Positions 5,847 through 7,361 of a stretch of 7,361 nucleotides of DNA are shown here, one piece after another (the stretch's first letter is position 1; every line of letters begins with the position of its first letter). Made by a program: the position numbers and the translations under genes. The stretch is from positions 1 through 7,361 of the forward strand of contig CACPGM010000024.1 in NCBI GenBank assembly GCA_902633535.1, read 5' to 3'. The stretch is from an uncultured Pelagibacteraceae bacterium (GTDB lineage Bacteria > Pseudomonadota > Alphaproteobacteria > Pelagibacterales > Pelagibacteraceae). Under the pieces are notes generated by a model. That model ran no database searches. It worked only from the letters and a program-made list of their open reading frames with translations, and was not told the origin of the DNA.

Positions 5847-7361
5847 TTATTCAGAAGCTTGTTTCATAGAAAGCTTAACCTTACCTCTATCAAAACCAAT
5901 TACTTTAACTTTTACTTCGTCGCCTTCTTTGACAACATCAGTAACTTTAGCAACTCTTTTGTCTGCTAACTCTGAAATATGAACTAATCCATCTTGTTTT
6001 CCTAAGAAATTTACAAATGCACCAAACTCCATAATCTTCATTACTTTTCCTGAATAAATTTTATTTAATTCAGCTTTTGCAGTGATATCTTTAATCATTT
6101 GCATAGCAATGTTTCTTGCTTCTTCATCTGGAGCAGCAACTGTTACAACTCCTTCATCATTTACATCAACTTTAGCACCTGATTTTTCAACAATCTCTCT
6201 AATCGTTGCACCACCTTTACCAATCACAGCAGCAATATCTTTTTTATCAACAGTTACTTGCTCCATTTTTGGAGTGTGTTTTCCAACATCATCTCTTGAA
6301 GCGGATAATGCTTTATTCATTTCACCTAAAATATGAATTCTTCCATCTTTAGCCTGCTTTAGAGCCTGTTCCATGATTTCAAAAGTAATACCTGTAATTT
6401 TAATATCCATTTGAAGTGAAGTAATTCCATTTTTAGTTCCAGCAACCTTAAAGTCCATATCTCCTAAGTGATCTTCATCACCTAAAATGTCTGATAGAAC
6501 ACTAAAATCATCCCCTTCTTTAATTAATCCCATTGCAATACCAGCAACTGGTTCTTTAATCGGAACACCAGCATCCATTAATGCTAAAGATGCACCACAA
6601 ACAGTAGCCATTGAAGAAGAACCATTAGACTCTGTAATCTCTGAAACTATTCTAAAAGTATACGGAAACGTCTCTTTAGAAGGTAGTGAAGAATTTATTG
6701 CTCTCCATGCTAATTTACCATGACCAATTTCTCGTCTTCCAGTTCCAATCCTTCCAGTTTCACCAACTGAAAAAGGAGGAAAATTATAGTGAAGCATAAA
6801 TCTTTCTCTGTGTTGTCCATCCAAACTTTCTAATCTCTGCTCATCATCAGATGTTCCTAAAGTGGTAACAACAATTGCTTGGGTTTCTCCTCTAGTAAAC
6901 AATGCAGAGCCATGAGTTCTTGGTAAAACTCCAACTTCACATGAAATAGCTCTAACGTCAGACAAACCTCTACCGTCGATTCTATTCTTATTTTTAAGAA
7001 TATCGGTTCTTACTATTGATTTCTCTAAACTCTTTAATTGACTGTTTACATCAAGATCAGTGTAGTTTTCATCTTCCTCAAAAAGCTTTTTGGCTTTATC
7101 AGTTATCTCTGAAATTTGATTGGATCTATCTTGTTTATCTTTTGTTGCAAATGCTTTTTTAAGATCATCTGTAAAAGTTGCCTCCAGTTTTTTCTTAACA
7201 TCAGATAGGTCTTTTTTGTCGACAGTCCATTCTGGTTTTCTACACTCTTTAGCAAGATCTTCTATCATTTGGATTACTGGAACAAAGCCATCGTGTCCAA
7301 ACTTAACTGCATTTAACATTTCTTCCTCTGTTAAACCATTCGCCTCTGACTCGACCATAAG
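5847..7361 (-). CDS. pnp: Polyribonucleotide nucleotidyltransferase (PNPase), N-terminal part outside window
   Basis: PNPase degrades RNA 3' to 5' by phosphorolysis as a homotrimer. The frame is open to the right edge, where the last codon reads Leu before MVESEA. That methionine is the internal one of the conserved LMVESEA segment, not the start, so roughly the first 190-200 residues are missing. Visible domains, numbered from that Met: the helical linker (about 10-115), the second RNase PH core (about 125-355), a KH domain with GKGG at 380-383, and an S1 domain (about 432-500) ending KLSMKQASE. Catalytic residues are intact: R208-R209 and H213 (GRREIGHG), S247-S249 (NGSSS), D296, D302 and K304 ([12 protein letters not shown]). 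The protein stops right after the S1 domain, without the short C-terminal tail seen in E. coli PNPase. It converges on fabI with a hairpin between them. Confidence 0.96.
   Translation of the reverse strand, partial: LMVESEANGLTEEEMLNAVKFGHDGFVPVIQMIEDLAKECRKPEWTVDKKDLSDVKKKLEATFTDDLKKAFATKDKQDRSNQISEITDKAKKLFEEDENYTDLDVNSQLKSLEKSIVRTDILKNKNRIDGRGLSDVRAISCEVGVLPRTHGSALFTRGETQAIVVTTLGTSDDEQRLESLDGQHRERFMLHYNFPPFSVGETGRIGTGRREIGHGKLAWRAINSSLPSKETFPYTFRIVSEITESNGSSSMATVCGASLALMDAGVPIKEPVAGIAMGLIKEGDDFSVLSDILGDEDHLGDMDFKVAGTKNGITSLQMDIKITGITFEIMEQALKQAKDGRIHILGEMNKALSASRDDVGKHTPKMEQVTVDKKDIAAVIGKGGATIREIVEKSGAKVDVNDEGVVTVAAPDEEARNIAMQMIKDITAKAELNKIYSGKVMKIMEFGAFVNFLGKQDGLVHISELADKRVAKVTDVVKEGDEVKVKVIGFDRGKVKLSMKQASE

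Noticed and set aside
5855..5878. Two AAGCTT copies near the pnp 3' end as a repeat or hairpin
   Set aside because: They lie in coding sequence (KLSMKQAS), each is itself a 6-bp palindrome, and the match is explained by codon use for Lys-Leu and Gln-Ala-Ser.
5808..5884. Complete tRNA gene on the minus strand
   Set aside because: Only the T-arm is convincing. No D-loop, no anticodon arm and no 5' acceptor strand pairing with CGCTTCA were found, and the span would overlap essential pnp codons.
5758..5982. Plus-strand open frame with an AAGFEPAIP-like segment after fabI
   Set aside because: The GFEPA-type translation is the known artefact of reading the complement of a tRNA T-arm, and the rest is antisense to the pnp C-terminus; no independent coding evidence.
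7356..7358. ATG at 7358 as the pnp start
   Set aside because: The frame stays open to the window edge, the residue before is Leu, and LMVESEA is an internal conserved segment of PNPase; the gene is cut by the edge.

Overview
The window is AT-rich and tightly packed: intergenic gaps run from slight overlap to about 107 bp, and there are no mobile elements, CRISPR arrays or complete RNA genes. The protein sequences (an Irr-type Fur regulator divergent from fabA-fabB-fabI, a rubrerythrin/Fe-S protein/DUF3501 cassette, a COG3807-type SH3 protein and an AT-rich pnp) point to an alphaproteobacterium with a streamlined genome, most likely a SAR11/Pelagibacterales member. That assignment is inferred from gene content, base composition and protein style, not from a database match.

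Layout. Bases 1-303 (+) hold the last 100 codons of an SH3-domain protein. It overlaps by 11 nt, tail to tail, with a minus-strand cluster. In transcription order that cluster is irr (3233-2805), a short rubrerythrin (2697-2281), a GlpC/HdrB-like Fe-S protein (2220-889) and a DUF3501 protein (886-293). On the plus strand, fabA, fabB and fabI (3308-5807) form a tightly coupled operon (1-nt overlap, then a 2-nt gap) that diverges from irr. The minus-strand pnp gene (5847 to beyond the right edge) converges on fabI. A 39-nt gap with a compact hairpin separates them. No stretch longer than 300 bases lacks a gene.

How the parts may work together. The FabA/FabB/FabI operon carries out the dehydratase/isomerase, condensing and enoyl-reductase steps of unsaturated and saturated fatty acid synthesis. 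Irr is the alphaproteobacterial heme/iron-status regulator. The rubrerythrin has the full di-iron ligand set but no rubredoxin domain, so it needs an outside electron donor. The co-transcribed Fe-S protein, with two 4Fe-4S motifs and two CCG-type domains, is the natural candidate. DUF3501 has no known function.

The most notable non-coding signal is a perfect 16-bp inverted repeat (half-site TTCTAAAC) over the rubrerythrin promoter. The same 20-bp motif recurs (17 of 20 identical) over the irr-fabA divergent promoter. This suggests one regulator, probably Irr, controls both the rubrerythrin cassette and the irr/fab intergenic region. A second perfect hairpin (11-bp stem) lies between rubrerythrin and the Fe-S gene, and the fabI-pnp hairpin looks like a tRNA T-arm.
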